Shown here: positions 54,646 to 63,560 of the stretch, piece by piece | How the letters are laid out: each line of letters opens with the position of its first letter | Numbering within the stretch: the stretch's first letter is position 1 | Source of the DNA: Luteibacter aegosomatis | GTDB taxonomy: Bacteria > Pseudomonadota > Gammaproteobacteria > Xanthomonadales > Rhodanobacteraceae | Reading direction: 5' to 3' | DNA length: 64,000 bases | Assembly (NCBI RefSeq): GCF_023078455.1 | Contig: NZ_CP095740.1 | Coordinates: 918,001-982,000, forward strand | Notes under the pieces: model-generated | What the model was told of the DNA's origin: nothing | The model's database searches: none | What the model saw: only the letters and a program-made list of their open reading frames with translations | Position numbers and translations under genes: made by a program

Positions 54646-55254
54646 TTAAACCAGGTCGCGAAAGAAGCGCAGCAGCGCATGACTGAAGGTCGCCGAGGCC
54701 ACCACCATCGCCACGGTGGTCAGCCACACCGCGATCAGCAGGCCGCCGTCGCGCTCGACCAGCGCAAAGGCGAACACGATGAGCATCGCGCCGAACACGT
54801 AGTTGGTGAAGGGAATCGGCAGCGCGAGCAGGAGGCCGACGAGGATCATGATCGCGCCGGAGACGAAGGTGAAAGGGCTGCGCGTGAGGCGTTGCAAGCG
54901 GGGCTTGCAGACCTTCTCCAGGCGTCGCGTCATCGGCTCGATGCGATCGAGGAAACGGAGCAGGCCATCGCGCGACATGGTGCGCCGTTTCAGGAAGCCG
55001 GGTACCCACGGGTGTTCCAGGCCCACCAGCATTTCCAGTCCCAGCGCCACCACCAGCACGCCCATGATGCCGCCGATGCCCAGCGGCACGGGGATGAAGT
55101 TGGGGATCGCCAGCAGGAGCAGCAGGAAGCCGAAGGCGCGGCGCTTGAGGGGCTCGAGCAATTCGTCGACCGTGATCCGCTCGCCGGGCGCGGCGAGGGC
55201 GGCGGCGCGAAGGAGGGCGGCGGTCTTGTCTTCGCGGGGTTCATGGGAGGTCAT
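54646..55254 (-). CDS. ExoD-family membrane protein
   Basis: A 202-residue inner-membrane protein with about four helices. The motif AFGFLLLLLAIPNFIPVPLGIGGIMGV is the ExoD signature; a second hydrophobic pair follows (~130-195). ExoD-like proteins are linked to exopolysaccharide production in rhizobia, with the biochemical activity unknown. Confidence 0.87.
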   Translation of the reverse strand: MTSHEPREDKTAALLRAAALAAPGERITVDELLEPLKRRAFGFLLLLLAIPNFIPVPLGIGGIMGVLVVALGLEMLVGLEHPWVPGFLKRRTMSRDGLLRFLDRIEPMTRRLEKVCKPRLQRLTRSPFTFVSGAIMILVGLLLALPIPFTNYVFGAMLIVFAFALVERDGGLLIAVWLTTVAMVVASATFSHALLRFFRDLV

Positions 55255-55313
55255 GGGGTGACTCTCGCCAAGATGCGTTGAATGACCATTGAACGCCGTC
55301 GATGGGCGATGCC

Positions 55314-56633
55314 TCAGTGTTCGGCCTCCGGCTTCACGGACACGGCGCTCACCAGCACCTTGTCGATGCGCGCCCCGTCCATGTCCACCACCTCGAACCG
55401 GTAACCCTGCCATTCGAAGGATTCGCTGGCCTGGGGGATGTAGCCGAACTGCGTGGTGACCATGCCCGCCACGGTGCGGAAATCGTGCTCCTCCTCGTTC
55501 GGCAGGCGATCGAGCTGGAGCAGTTCCCTCAGGTCGTCGGCGGGCAGGGCGCCGTCGATCAGCCAACTGCCGTCGTCGCGGCGGACGATGGGACCGCCCT
55601 GGCTGGCGTCGTCGGCAGCTGGCGCGGTGGCGCCGACCACGGCCGAAAGCAGGTCGTTGAGGGTGACCAGGCCTTCGATGTCGCCGTACTCGTCCACGGC
55701 CAGGGCCAGCTGGGTATCGGCGTCGCGGAAGGCTTCGAGCAGGTCGAGCGCTCGCGCCGTCGCGGGCACGAAAAGGGGGCGGCCCACGTGGGCGAAGAGG
55801 TCGATCTCGCCGCCGCCCTCGAACGACCGGATCAACGACTTGACCTCGACCGTGCCGACCACCTCGCTTTCGTCGCGACGGTAGACGGGGTAACGGGAAA
55901 ACGGCGTGGCGCGGAACACCTCGAGGTTTTCCTCGCGCGGCGCGGCCACGTCGAGCCAGGCGATCTTCTTGCGGGGGGTCATCACCGAGCCGACCGTGCG
56001 GTCGCCCAGGCGCAGCACGCGGTTGACCATGTTGCGTTCGTCGCTGTCGAGGATGCCTTGCTCGGCGCTCTCGGCCACCAGCAGGCGGATCTCCTCTTCG
56101 GTGGCGGCCGAGTTGCCTTTCCGGTGCAGGCGCATCACCCGAAGGATGGCGGTGGAAACGTGGTTGAGCAGCCAGACCAGGGGCAGGGTGATCCGGGAGA
56201 CCACCAGCATCGGCACGGCGATCTGGCAGGCGATGCGTTCGGGGGCCGTCAGCGCGGCCCGCTTGGGCACCAGTTCGCCAACCACGATCTGCACCAGCGA
56301 CATCAGCAGGAACCCCGCCAACCAGCCCAGCACGCGCATGTAGGGCTCCAGCCAGGCCGGGCCGTCGCCGTGGAACAGGGCGGCGAAGTGCTCGCCCAAC
56401 TGGTCGCCGGCCACGGCGCCGGTGACCAGGATGATCAGCGTCATGCCCACCTGGACGGTCGAGAGGAACCGCTCGGGAGATTCGGCAAGTTGCAGCGCCA
56501 TCCGGGCCCGGCGGCTGTCGCGGGCCATGTGTTTCAGGCGGCTCTTGCGCGAGGCCACCACGGACATTTCGGACAAGGCGAAGAAGCCGTTGCCGAGGGA
56601 AAGGACGAGGACCAGCAGGAGTTCGGTGAGCAT
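55314..56633 (-). CDS. CNNM/CorC-type hemolysin-family transporter
   Basis: A 439-residue protein. The N-terminal DUF21 transmembrane domain (~1-190) has LSLGNGFFALSEMSVV and a chain of helices. Two CBS domains (~205-335) contain MTPRKKIAWLD and AVDEYGDIEGLVTLND. The C-terminal CorC-HlyC domain (~350-435) has GSWLIDGALPADDL and VAGMVTTQFGYIP. Members export Mg2+ or Co2+; substrate here is inferred. Confidence 0.93.
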   Translation of the reverse strand: MLTELLLVLVLSLGNGFFALSEMSVVASRKSRLKHMARDSRRARMALQLAESPERFLSTVQVGMTLIILVTGAVAGDQLGEHFAALFHGDGPAWLEPYMRVLGWLAGFLLMSLVQIVVGELVPKRAALTAPERIACQIAVPMLVVSRITLPLVWLLNHVSTAILRVMRLHRKGNSAATEEEIRLLVAESAEQGILDSDERNMVNRVLRLGDRTVGSVMTPRKKIAWLDVAAPREENLEVFRATPFSRYPVYRRDESEVVGTVEVKSLIRSFEGGGEIDLFAHVGRPLFVPATARALDLLEAFRDADTQLALAVDEYGDIEGLVTLNDLLSAVVGATAPAADDASQGGPIVRRDDGSWLIDGALPADDLRELLQLDRLPNEEEHDFRTVAGMVTTQFGYIPQASESFEWQGYRFEVVDMDGARIDKVLVSAVSVKPEAEH

Positions 56634-56737
56634 GTGCCGGGTCTTATACCAGACCCATGCGAAGCCGGTGGTATGGCATATCGGGGTGGTCCGGTAACAT
56701 AACGGTCATATTTTCCCCGGTACCCCCAGGCAACCCC

Positions 56738-57367
56738 ATGTTTTCACTTCAGACGATCTTCGGTAAGGGCGACAAGTTCTACGGTCTGCTCGAGGCCAGC
56801 GCCGAGGCCGCGCGCGAGAGCGCGCGTGCCATGCACGAACTGGTCACCCAGACCGACCGCCGACCGGTCATGGCGGCTTTCGCGGCCGCGCGGGCCCGGG
56901 AGAAGGCGCTGCATGGGCAGATCGGCGAGGAACTGGTCAACACCTTCGTCACCGCGCTCGACCGCGAGGACATCGAGGCGCTGAACTCGGCCCTGTACAA
57001 GATTCCCAAGACCATCGAGAAGTTCGCCGAGCGCTACGTGATCGTGGCCGAACGACTGCCGGGTATCGATTTCGGCCAGCGCGCGGCCCTGCTCGAACGC
57101 GCCGCCGACGTCGTGGTGTCGATGATCGGCCAGCTGCGCCACGGCCTGAAGATCGACCCGGTGAAAAAGCTGCGCGACCAGCTCCAGGCGCTGGAATCGG
57201 AAGCCGACCGCCTGCTGCTCGATCCCTACCGTTCCCTGTACGCCGAGGGCTCCGATCCCATCCGGGCGGTGCTCGCGAAGGATCTCTTCGAGCTGGTGGA
57301 GAAGGCGGTCGACAAGTGCCGCGACGTCGGCAACGTCGTCTATTCCATCGTGCTCAAGAACTCCTGA
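56738..57367 (+). CDS. DUF47/PhoU-like phosphate transport regulator
   Basis: A 209-residue helical-bundle protein of the DUF47 family, a relative of PhoU. The N-terminus (MFSLQTIFGKGDKFYGLLEASAEAA) and ALNSALYKIPKTIEKFAERY are typical. It pairs with a Pit transporter 13 bases downstream, the usual arrangement, and probably controls its activity. Start fixed by the ATG at 56738. Confidence 0.92.
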   Translation: MFSLQTIFGKGDKFYGLLEASAEAARESARAMHELVTQTDRRPVMAAFAAARAREKALHGQIGEELVNTFVTALDREDIEALNSALYKIPKTIEKFAERYVIVAERLPGIDFGQRAALLERAADVVVSMIGQLRHGLKIDPVKKLRDQLQALESEADRLLLDPYRSLYAEGSDPIRAVLAKDLFELVEKAVDKCRDVGNVVYSIVLKNS

Positions 57368-57380
57368 CGGCGGGCGCCCC

Positions 57381-58505
57381 ATGAGCATGGTTCTCGCGGT
57401 CGTCCTGATCGCCCTCGCTTTCACCTACATCAACGGCTTCCACGACACGGCCAATTCCATTGCCACCGTGGTCGCCACCAAGGTGCTCACGCCCGGCCAG
57501 GCGGTGCTGCTGGCGGCGGTCACCAACCTCGCCGGCGCCCTCTGGGGCACGGCCGTGGCCGCCACCATCGCCTCGGGCCTGATCGACACCGGCGTGGTCG
57601 AGGTGGGGTCGCACCTGCTGATCAGCGCGCTGCTCGGCGCCACCATCTGGAACCTCATCACCTGGTGGCTGGGCCTGCCGTCCAGCTCCAGCCACGCCCT
57701 GGTGGGCGGCCTGTGCGGTGCCGCGCTGGCGGCGTCCGACGGCAACCTGCATGCCATCATCTGGTGGCAGGGTGGCGCCCACTGGTGGCTGGGCAAGGGC
57801 GTGTTGCCCAAGGTGATCGTGCCGATGATCGTCTCGCCGTTCCTCGGCTTCGTGATCGGCTTCCTCATCATGGGTGGCCTGTACGCCCTGCTGGGCTTCT
57901 TCTCCAGTCGCCGGGGTTTCCTGCATCGCCTGGGCCGCACGCCGTTCGTCAACAGCTTCTTCGGCAAGGCGCAGATCGTGTCCGCCAGCGCGATGGGCCT
58001 GTCGCACGGCATGAACGACGCGCAGAAGAGCATGGGCATCATCGCCCTGGCCCTGGCCGGCGCCACGGCGGCGGGGCAGTTCGACCAGCTCCCGGCGTTC
58101 CTGCATTTCCTGCGCATCCCGCATGACCCCTCGGCGGCCGGCGGCTTCCCGATCCCGGTCTGGGTCAAGGTGGTCTGCGCGTTGACCATGGCCGCGGGTA
58201 CGGCCGGCGGCGGCTGGCGGATCATCAAGACGCTCGGCCACAAGATGGTCAAGCTGCATCCGATCAACGGCTTCGCCGCCGAAGGCAGTTCGGCGGCCGT
58301 GATCCTCACCGCCTCGGTGCTCGGCGTGCCGGTGTCCACCACGCACAACGTGTCCGCGTCGATCATGGGCGTGGGGGCCGCCAAGCGATTCAATGCGATT
58401 CGCTGGTCGGTGGTGGAACGGATGGTGTGGGCGTGGATTCTCACGCTGCCGATCACGGCGGGGATCGGCTATGGGCTGGTCAAGCTGGGTGGCTTGCTGT
58501 TCTGA
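57381..58505 (+). CDS. low-affinity inorganic phosphate transporter (Pit family)
   Basis: A 374-residue membrane symporter for phosphate with metal or proton. The two inverted halves carry the duplicated signature: FTYINGFHDTANSIATVVATK at the N-terminus and GLSHGMNDAQKSMGIIALAL in the middle, with VPVSTTHNVSASIMGVGAAKR late. About ten membrane helices. Co-transcribed with the DUF47 gene. Confidence 0.96.
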   Translation: MSMVLAVVLIALAFTYINGFHDTANSIATVVATKVLTPGQAVLLAAVTNLAGALWGTAVAATIASGLIDTGVVEVGSHLLISALLGATIWNLITWWLGLPSSSSHALVGGLCGAALAASDGNLHAIIWWQGGAHWWLGKGVLPKVIVPMIVSPFLGFVIGFLIMGGLYALLGFFSSRRGFLHRLGRTPFVNSFFGKAQIVSASAMGLSHGMNDAQKSMGIIALALAGATAAGQFDQLPAFLHFLRIPHDPSAAGGFPIPVWVKVVCALTMAAGTAGGGWRIIKTLGHKMVKLHPINGFAAEGSSAAVILTASVLGVPVSTTHNVSASIMGVGAAKRFNAIRWSVVERMVWAWILTLPITAGIGYGLVKLGGLLF

Positions 58506-58511
58506 GGCATC

Positions 58512-58536
58512 CCGGTTCGCCGATAGGATCGGCGAA
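58512..58536. repeat. REP-like perfect hairpin
   Basis: GGTTCGCCGAT / ATCGGCGAACC, 11-bp perfect stem with an AGG loop. It stands between the Pit transporter stop and the convergent small gene and may terminate both. Confidence 0.75.
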
Positions 58537-58537
58537 C

Positions 58538-58942
58538 CTACAGCGCGTCGGCGTCTCCGTTGACCACCTGCTCCAACTGATCGCCGGTCGCACCCAACTC
58601 CTCGATCAGCCGCGCCAGCTCCGGCTCGTCGAGGTAGTCGTAAGGCCGGTTCTCACATAGGTGCAGGTAAGGCGAGCCGTCGAGGTCGGCCTCCGCGAGG
58701 TACCCCGTGCGCTGCTCCCAGTTGAAACGCAGGCAGCGCCGCGCGTCCACCCCGGCCAGCGGCCCGATGGGCGTGGACAGGCGAAGGTAGCGCTGGCCGT
58801 CGTCGTCCTCCAGCTCCGCCAGGTAAATCCCCTGGTGGCGTCCATCGGGGAGCTCCAGGTCGAAACTGATCAGATACGGCTCGTTCTGCCGTAGCCGGTG
58901 GATGCCGCCGAGATGGGAGCGAATCGCCTCGAAATGACGCAT
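58538..58942 (-). CDS. conserved protein of unknown function
   Basis: Unrecognised 134-residue acidic cytosolic protein. It shows alternating strands and helices (YLISFDLELPDGRHQGIYLAEL, RYLRLSTPIGPL, TGYLAEADLDGSPYLHLC) and ends with an acidic helix. The pattern vaguely resembles YbjN/type III chaperone-like folds, which is only a guess. It is divergent from the alkyltransferase-like gene by about 60 bases. Confidence 0.7.
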   Translation of the reverse strand: MRHFEAIRSHLGGIHRLRQNEPYLISFDLELPDGRHQGIYLAELEDDDGQRYLRLSTPIGPLAGVDARRCLRFNWEQRTGYLAEADLDGSPYLHLCENRPYDYLDEPELARLIEELGATGDQLEQVVNGDADAL

Positions 58943-58999
58943 GGCCGTGCAGGTCCGTCGTTCGGGTCTCCGATGGTACGCTCACCGCGTCCAGGCAGC

Positions 59000-59380
59000 A
59001 TGCACGTTTCGACCATGAACGATGAACTCGACGACGACGAGGCCCGCGAGCTGCGTGCCCAACGCATCCTCGCCGCGGTCGCCGCCATCCCACGCGGCCG
59101 GGTGGCCAGTTACGGAGCCATCGCCGCGCGCGCCGGGTACCCAGGCCGCGCCCGCCTGATCGGCCGGGTGCTGGGCGATGCGCCCAACCGGCCCGACCTG
59201 CCGTGGTATCGCGTGTTGCGCGCGGACGGCCGCATAGGCATCCCCGTCGGCACGCGCGGCTTTCGCGAGCAATGCCGGCTTCTCAAGGCCGAAGGCGTGA
59301 CGGTGAAGGACGGTCGCGTGCCGATGAGTGCCTTCGGCCTGGATCACGACCTCGACCGCGCCATCTGGAGTTGGGACTAG
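59000..59380 (+). CDS. alkyltransferase-like protein (ATL, MGMT fold without active Cys)
   Basis: A ~126-residue protein of the O6-alkylguanine-DNA alkyltransferase DNA-binding fold. The helix-turn-helix IPRGRVASYGAIAARAGYPGRARLIGRVLG is clear, but where active enzymes have PCHRV this one has PWYRV, so the alkyl-accepting Cys is absent. ATL proteins bind O6-alkylguanine and direct it to nucleotide excision repair. Start at 59000 or at the in-frame ATG 59015. Its stop shares CTAG with the convergent small gene. Confidence 0.9.
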   Translation: MHVSTMNDELDDDEARELRAQRILAAVAAIPRGRVASYGAIAARAGYPGRARLIGRVLGDAPNRPDLPWYRVLRADGRIGIPVGTRGFREQCRLLKAEGVTVKDGRVPMSAFGLDHDLDRAIWSWD

Positions 59381-59622
59381 CGATATTCGACGACGACGGT
59401 GCGCCATGCGCCGGCGGGGGTGCGCGTCATCGCATAGTCGAGGAGGTGGCTGCGCCACGTCCGTCGTGCCACGTGCGCGTCGGGCGTGCTGACGGTCGCG
59501 CCCATGTGCTCGGTGGTCTGCACGATGCGGCCCGCGAAGCGGGCGGTGCCGGTGGTACCCGTCTGGGCCGAGACCGGCGACGCGAGGCAGAGGACTAACG
59601 TGATCGGCAGCAATGGCTTCAT
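59377..59622 (-). CDS. small exported protein of unknown function
   Basis: An 81-residue protein with a clear signal peptide (~1-20, LPITLVLCLASPVSAQ). The mature part begins TGTTGTARFAGRIVQTTE, which recalls the first strand of fimbrial subunits, but it is too short to be one. No cysteine pair is present in the mature part. The start at 59622 is chosen for the signal peptide. It shares its stop region with the convergent ATL gene. Confidence 0.6.
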   Translation of the reverse strand: MKPLLPITLVLCLASPVSAQTGTTGTARFAGRIVQTTEHMGATVSTPDAHVARRTWRSHLLDYAMTRTPAGAWRTVVVEYR

Positions 59623-59805
59623 GAGGGCTTTCCCGTGAAGAAAACGTATGAAAATCCGTCCGTTGAGACACGCTGACGGTCCCGGCTCCATTAGCTGCCC
59701 GCGGCGAAGCCTTGGCAAGGGAGTTAGCCGAAAATCGCCGTAGGCATCCGGCTTTCAGCGCCCGGTGGCCGTCGAGGCGGCATCACGGTTTGCTAGCATG
59801 GGCGG

Positions 59806-61620
59806 ATGCAGTCCTCGGCCCTCGATCTCCTTCACTCCGTATTCGGTTATCCCGCGTTTCGCGGCCAGCAGCAGGCGATCGTCGAAGAGGTGGCCGCGGG
59901 GCGCGATGCCCTCGTGCTGATGCCGACCGGCGGCGGCAAGTCGTTGTGCTACCAGATACCCGCGCTCATGCGTTACGGCACCGGCATCGTGGTGTCGCCC
60001 CTCATCGCGTTGATGCAGGACCAGGTCGACGCGCTGCTCGAAGCGGGCGTCAAGGCGCGCTATCTCAATTCGAGCCTCGACGCCGCGACCCAGCGCGAGA
60101 TCGAGGACCGGCTCGTGGCGGGCGAGCTCGACATGCTCTACGTGGCGCCCGAGCGTCTCCTGACCGGGCGTTTCCTCGCCTTGCTCGACCGCATTCCCAT
60201 CGCGCTGTTCGCGATCGACGAGGCGCATTGCGTGTCGCAGTGGGGACACGATTTCCGTCCCGAGTATCGCGAGCTGACCCTCCTGCACGAACGCTTTCCC
60301 GAGGTGCCGCGCATCGCGCTGACCGCCACGGCCGACGAACGTACGCGGGAGGAGATCGTCGAGCGCCTGGGGCTGCACGAGGCACGTCGCTTCGTGTCGA
60401 GCTTCGATCGCCCCAACATCCGCTATCGCGTGGCGCCACGCGACAATCCGCGCCGGCAGCTGCTCGATTTCCTCGACGCGCATCGTGGCGAGGCCGGCAT
60501 CGTGTATTGCCTGAGCCGGCGCAAGGTCGACGAAACCGCGGCATGGCTCGCCGATTCCGGCGTGGAGGCGTTGCCGTACCACGCCGGACTGGATGCCGAT
60601 ACCCGCATGCGACACCAGCAACGGTTCCTGCGCGAGGATGCCGTCGTGATGGTGGCGACGGTGGCCTTCGGCATGGGTATCGACAAGCCCGACGTACGCT
60701 TCGTGGCGCACCTCGACCTGCCACGCAGCATGGAAGGCTACTACCAGGAAACCGGTCGCGCGGGCCGCGACGGCCTGCCCGCCGAAGCCTGGATGGTCTA
60801 CGGCCTCGGCGACGTGGTGACGATGAGCCAGATGATTTCGCAGTCGGAATCGGGCGACGACCGCAAGCGCATCGAGCGGCTCAAGCTCGATGCGCTGCTC
60901 GGTTATGCCGAGGCCACGCGTTGCCGCCGTCAGTTACTGCTCGAGGCGTTCGGCGAGGTGTACGCCGAACCGTGCGGCAACTGCGACAACTGCCTCGTGC
61001 CGCCGAAGACCTGGGATGCCACGGTCGCCGCGCAGAAGGCGATGTCGTGCATCTACCGCAGCGGCCAGCGTTTCGGAGCGGGTCACCTCATCGACATCCT
61101 GCGCGGCGAGGCGAGCGAGCGCGTGCGCGAACTGGGCCACGACCGGCTCAGCGTCTTCGGCGTGGGCACCGACATGGATGCCACGCAGTGGCGCTCGGTC
61201 TTCCGCCAGTTGCTGGCGGCCGGCCTGGTCGAGGCCGATCCCGAGGGATATGGCACGTTGCGCCTGTCCGCGTCGAGCGGACCGGTGCTGAAGGGCGAAC
61301 GCAAGGTGTCACTGCGTGAGGACGCCAGGCCCGCGCGTGGCCGTCGCTCTTCGCGACCGTCGCCCGCGGTGGCCGGCGCGTCGCTCGGCATCGAGGCGGT
61401 GGAACAGCCGCTGTGGAACGAACTTCGCCGCGTCCGTGCCGAACTGGCCAAGCAGCATGGCGTGCCCGCCTACGTGATCTTCCACGATGCCACGCTGCTG
61501 GCGATGCTCCGCGCGTTGCCCCAGGATGAGGATGAGCTCGGCTCGATCAGCGGCGTGGGTGAGAACAAACTCAAGCGGTATGGGAAGGATTTTCTGGCGG
61601 TACTGACGGCGGCCGAGTGA
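59806..61620 (+). CDS. recQ: ATP-dependent DNA helicase RecQ
   Basis: A 604-residue 3'-5' helicase. Motif 0 is FRGQQQAIV, Walker A is MPTGGGKS (39-46), the DEAH box is [18 protein letters not shown], and motif VI is [10 protein letters not shown]. The zinc-binding domain has CRRQLL...CGNCDNC, a winged helix follows, and the HRDC domain is at the C-terminus (~525-600, [24 protein letters not shown]). Length is standard. Role in recombination and fork repair. Confidence 0.97.
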   Translation: MQSSALDLLHSVFGYPAFRGQQQAIVEEVAAGRDALVLMPTGGGKSLCYQIPALMRYGTGIVVSPLIALMQDQVDALLEAGVKARYLNSSLDAATQREIEDRLVAGELDMLYVAPERLLTGRFLALLDRIPIALFAIDEAHCVSQWGHDFRPEYRELTLLHERFPEVPRIALTATADERTREEIVERLGLHEARRFVSSFDRPNIRYRVAPRDNPRRQLLDFLDAHRGEAGIVYCLSRRKVDETAAWLADSGVEALPYHAGLDADTRMRHQQRFLREDAVVMVATVAFGMGIDKPDVRFVAHLDLPRSMEGYYQETGRAGRDGLPAEAWMVYGLGDVVTMSQMISQSESGDDRKRIERLKLDALLGYAEATRCRRQLLLEAFGEVYAEPCGNCDNCLVPPKTWDATVAAQKAMSCIYRSGQRFGAGHLIDILRGEASERVRELGHDRLSVFGVGTDMDATQWRSVFRQLLAAGLVEADPEGYGTLRLSASSGPVLKGERKVSLREDARPARGRRSSRPSPAVAGASLGIEAVEQPLWNELRRVRAELAKQHGVPAYVIFHDATLLAMLRALPQDEDELGSISGVGENKLKRYGKDFLAVLTAAE

Positions 61621-61621
61621 A

Positions 61622-61668
61622 GCGCTCCGTAGGCATCGCGGACCCTGTCCGCGATGCCTACGGAGCGC
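61622..61668. repeat. 21-bp perfect palindrome (REP-related)
   Basis: 61622-61642 and 61648-61668 are exact reverse complements around CCCTG. The inner stem (GCGGACCCTGTCCGC) is the one in the 25923 REP pair; outer bases are new. It follows the recQ stop directly and may end transcription. Confidence 0.88.
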
Positions 61669-61761
61669 GACTGTCGGTACGACGATGTTGAGATAATTCG
61701 CAAAAGCTTGCGTCACGGCAGTTCGACCCCCAAACATCGTAGAGCGATCCAGGGAGCCCTC

Positions 61762-63417
61762 ATGCACGACGCCACGCCACTCATCGCCACCATCGTCGGT
61801 GGACTCGTCCTCGCCTTCGTCTTCGGCGCCATCGCGCATCGCCTTCGCCTGCCGGTACTGGCCGGTTACCTGCTCGCCGGCGTCGTCGCGGGGCCTTTCA
61901 CGCCCGGCTACGTGGCCGACGCGCACATCGCGCAGGAGCTTGCCGACCTGGGCGTAATCCTGCTGATGTTCGGCGTGGGCCTGCATTTTTCGCTGAAAGA
62001 CCTCCTCGCGGTGAAATCCATCTCGATTCCCGGCGCCGCGGGACAGATGGGCGTGGCCACCGGCATGGGCATGCTGCTGGGCTGGGCGCTCGGCTGGCCG
62101 CCCGCGCAGGGGTTCGTGTTCGGCCTCGCGCTGTCGGTGGCCAGTACGGTGGTGTTGTTGCGTGCGATGGAAGAACGCCGGCTTCTCGACAGCGACCGTG
62201 GGCGTATCGCCGTGGGTTGGCTGATCGTCGAAGACCTCGCGATGGTGCTGGCGCTGGTGCTGCTTCCGGCCATCGGTGGTTTCCTCGGCGCGGATCGGGG
62301 CACGGCGGCACCCTCCGTCGGCGAATTGCTGGGCACCGTGGCATGGACCATCGGCAAGGTGGTGCTGTTCGTCGCCGTGATGCTGGTGATCGGCAAGCGC
62401 GTCATTCCGTGGACCTTGCAGACCGTGTCGGCCAGCGGATCGCGTGAACTCTTCCGCCTGGCCGTGCTCGCCATCGCGCTGGGCGTGGCCTTCGGCGCGG
62501 CGCACCTGTTCGACGTGTCGTTCGAACTGGGCGCCTTCTTCGCGGGCATGATGATGGGCGAGTCCAAGCTGTCCCAGCGGGCGGCGGAGGAAACCCTGCC
62601 GCTGCGCGACGCGTTCGCCGTGCTGTTCTTCGTCTCCATCGGCATGCTCTTCAACCCCGGCGTGGTGGTGCAGCATCCGTGGATCGTGCTGGCGGCGTGC
62701 CTGATCATCATCGTGGGCAAATCGGCCGCGGCCTACGCCATCGTGCGCGCGTTCGGCCGGCCGCCGAAGACCGCGCTCACCATCGCGACGAGCCTGGCTC
62801 AGATCGGCGAGTTTTCCTTCATCCTCGCGGGCCTGGGCGTTTCGCTGGGCCTGTTGAGCGAGCAGGCGCGCGACGTGCTGCTCGCCGCGGCCATCGTCTC
62901 CATCCTGGTCAACCCGTTGCTCTTCGTCGCGCTGGATCGCTGGGTGGCCAGGCACGACGCCGATGCGCCGGACGAGCACCCCGAGGTGAGGGGGCATACG
63001 GTGCTGGTCGGCTTCGGCCGGGTGGGGCGCCGCGTGTTCGCCGAGCTGAGTGCGGCGGGTACGTCGATCCTGGTGATCGAGACCGACGAAGACGCCGTGC
63101 GCGAGCTTCGCGACAGCGGCAAGGCGGAAGTGGTCATCGGCAATGCCGCCGCGGCGCCGGTGCTGGCCGAGGCCAATCTGGCCTCCGCACGCGCGTTGAT
63201 CGTGGCGGTGCCCGACCCCTTCGAGGGTGGCCAGGTCGTGCGTGCGGCGCGTGCGTTGCGCGCCGACCTCCCGATCGTGGCGCGCGCGCATTCGCAGGAA
63301 TGCATGGGGCACCTGTCGGGGCTCGGCGCGAGCGAGGTCGTGTACGGCGAGGAAGAGCTGGCGCGGCGGATGGTGGAGATGGCGTTTCCGGTGCCGATCG
63401 TGCCATCGCATCATTAA
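61762..63417 (+). CDS. KefB/YbaL-type cation:proton antiporter
   Basis: A 551-residue CPA2 antiporter. The membrane domain (~1-385) has about 12 helices with GYLLAGVVAGPFTPGY, LGVILLMFGVGLHFSLKDL and TSLAQIGEFSFILAGLG. The C-terminal domain (~415-540) is a TrkA-N/RCK NAD-binding fold with VLVGFGRVGRRVFAEL. The YbaL subfamily is favoured because of the last motifs. K+ or Na+ specificity not known. The ATG at 61762 is preceded by CCAGGGAG. Confidence 0.93.
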   Translation: MHDATPLIATIVGGLVLAFVFGAIAHRLRLPVLAGYLLAGVVAGPFTPGYVADAHIAQELADLGVILLMFGVGLHFSLKDLLAVKSISIPGAAGQMGVATGMGMLLGWALGWPPAQGFVFGLALSVASTVVLLRAMEERRLLDSDRGRIAVGWLIVEDLAMVLALVLLPAIGGFLGADRGTAAPSVGELLGTVAWTIGKVVLFVAVMLVIGKRVIPWTLQTVSASGSRELFRLAVLAIALGVAFGAAHLFDVSFELGAFFAGMMMGESKLSQRAAEETLPLRDAFAVLFFVSIGMLFNPGVVVQHPWIVLAACLIIIVGKSAAAYAIVRAFGRPPKTALTIATSLAQIGEFSFILAGLGVSLGLLSEQARDVLLAAAIVSILVNPLLFVALDRWVARHDADAPDEHPEVRGHTVLVGFGRVGRRVFAELSAAGTSILVIETDEDAVRELRDSGKAEVVIGNAAAAPVLAEANLASARALIVAVPDPFEGGQVVRAARALRADLPIVARAHSQECMGHLSGLGASEVVYGEEELARRMVEMAFPVPIVPSHH

Positions 63418-63560
63418 AAATCCGCATCGCTTCTTTGCGAAAACCGGGCGAAGGCCGGTGCCCACGGCGAAGCGGTTCGAGCTTGCGTGAGCCTGGACAC
63501 GCTCCGCTAACGCCTCGTTGGCTAACGTTCCGCCGGTTGGCCCTGACGCAAGAGGACACG

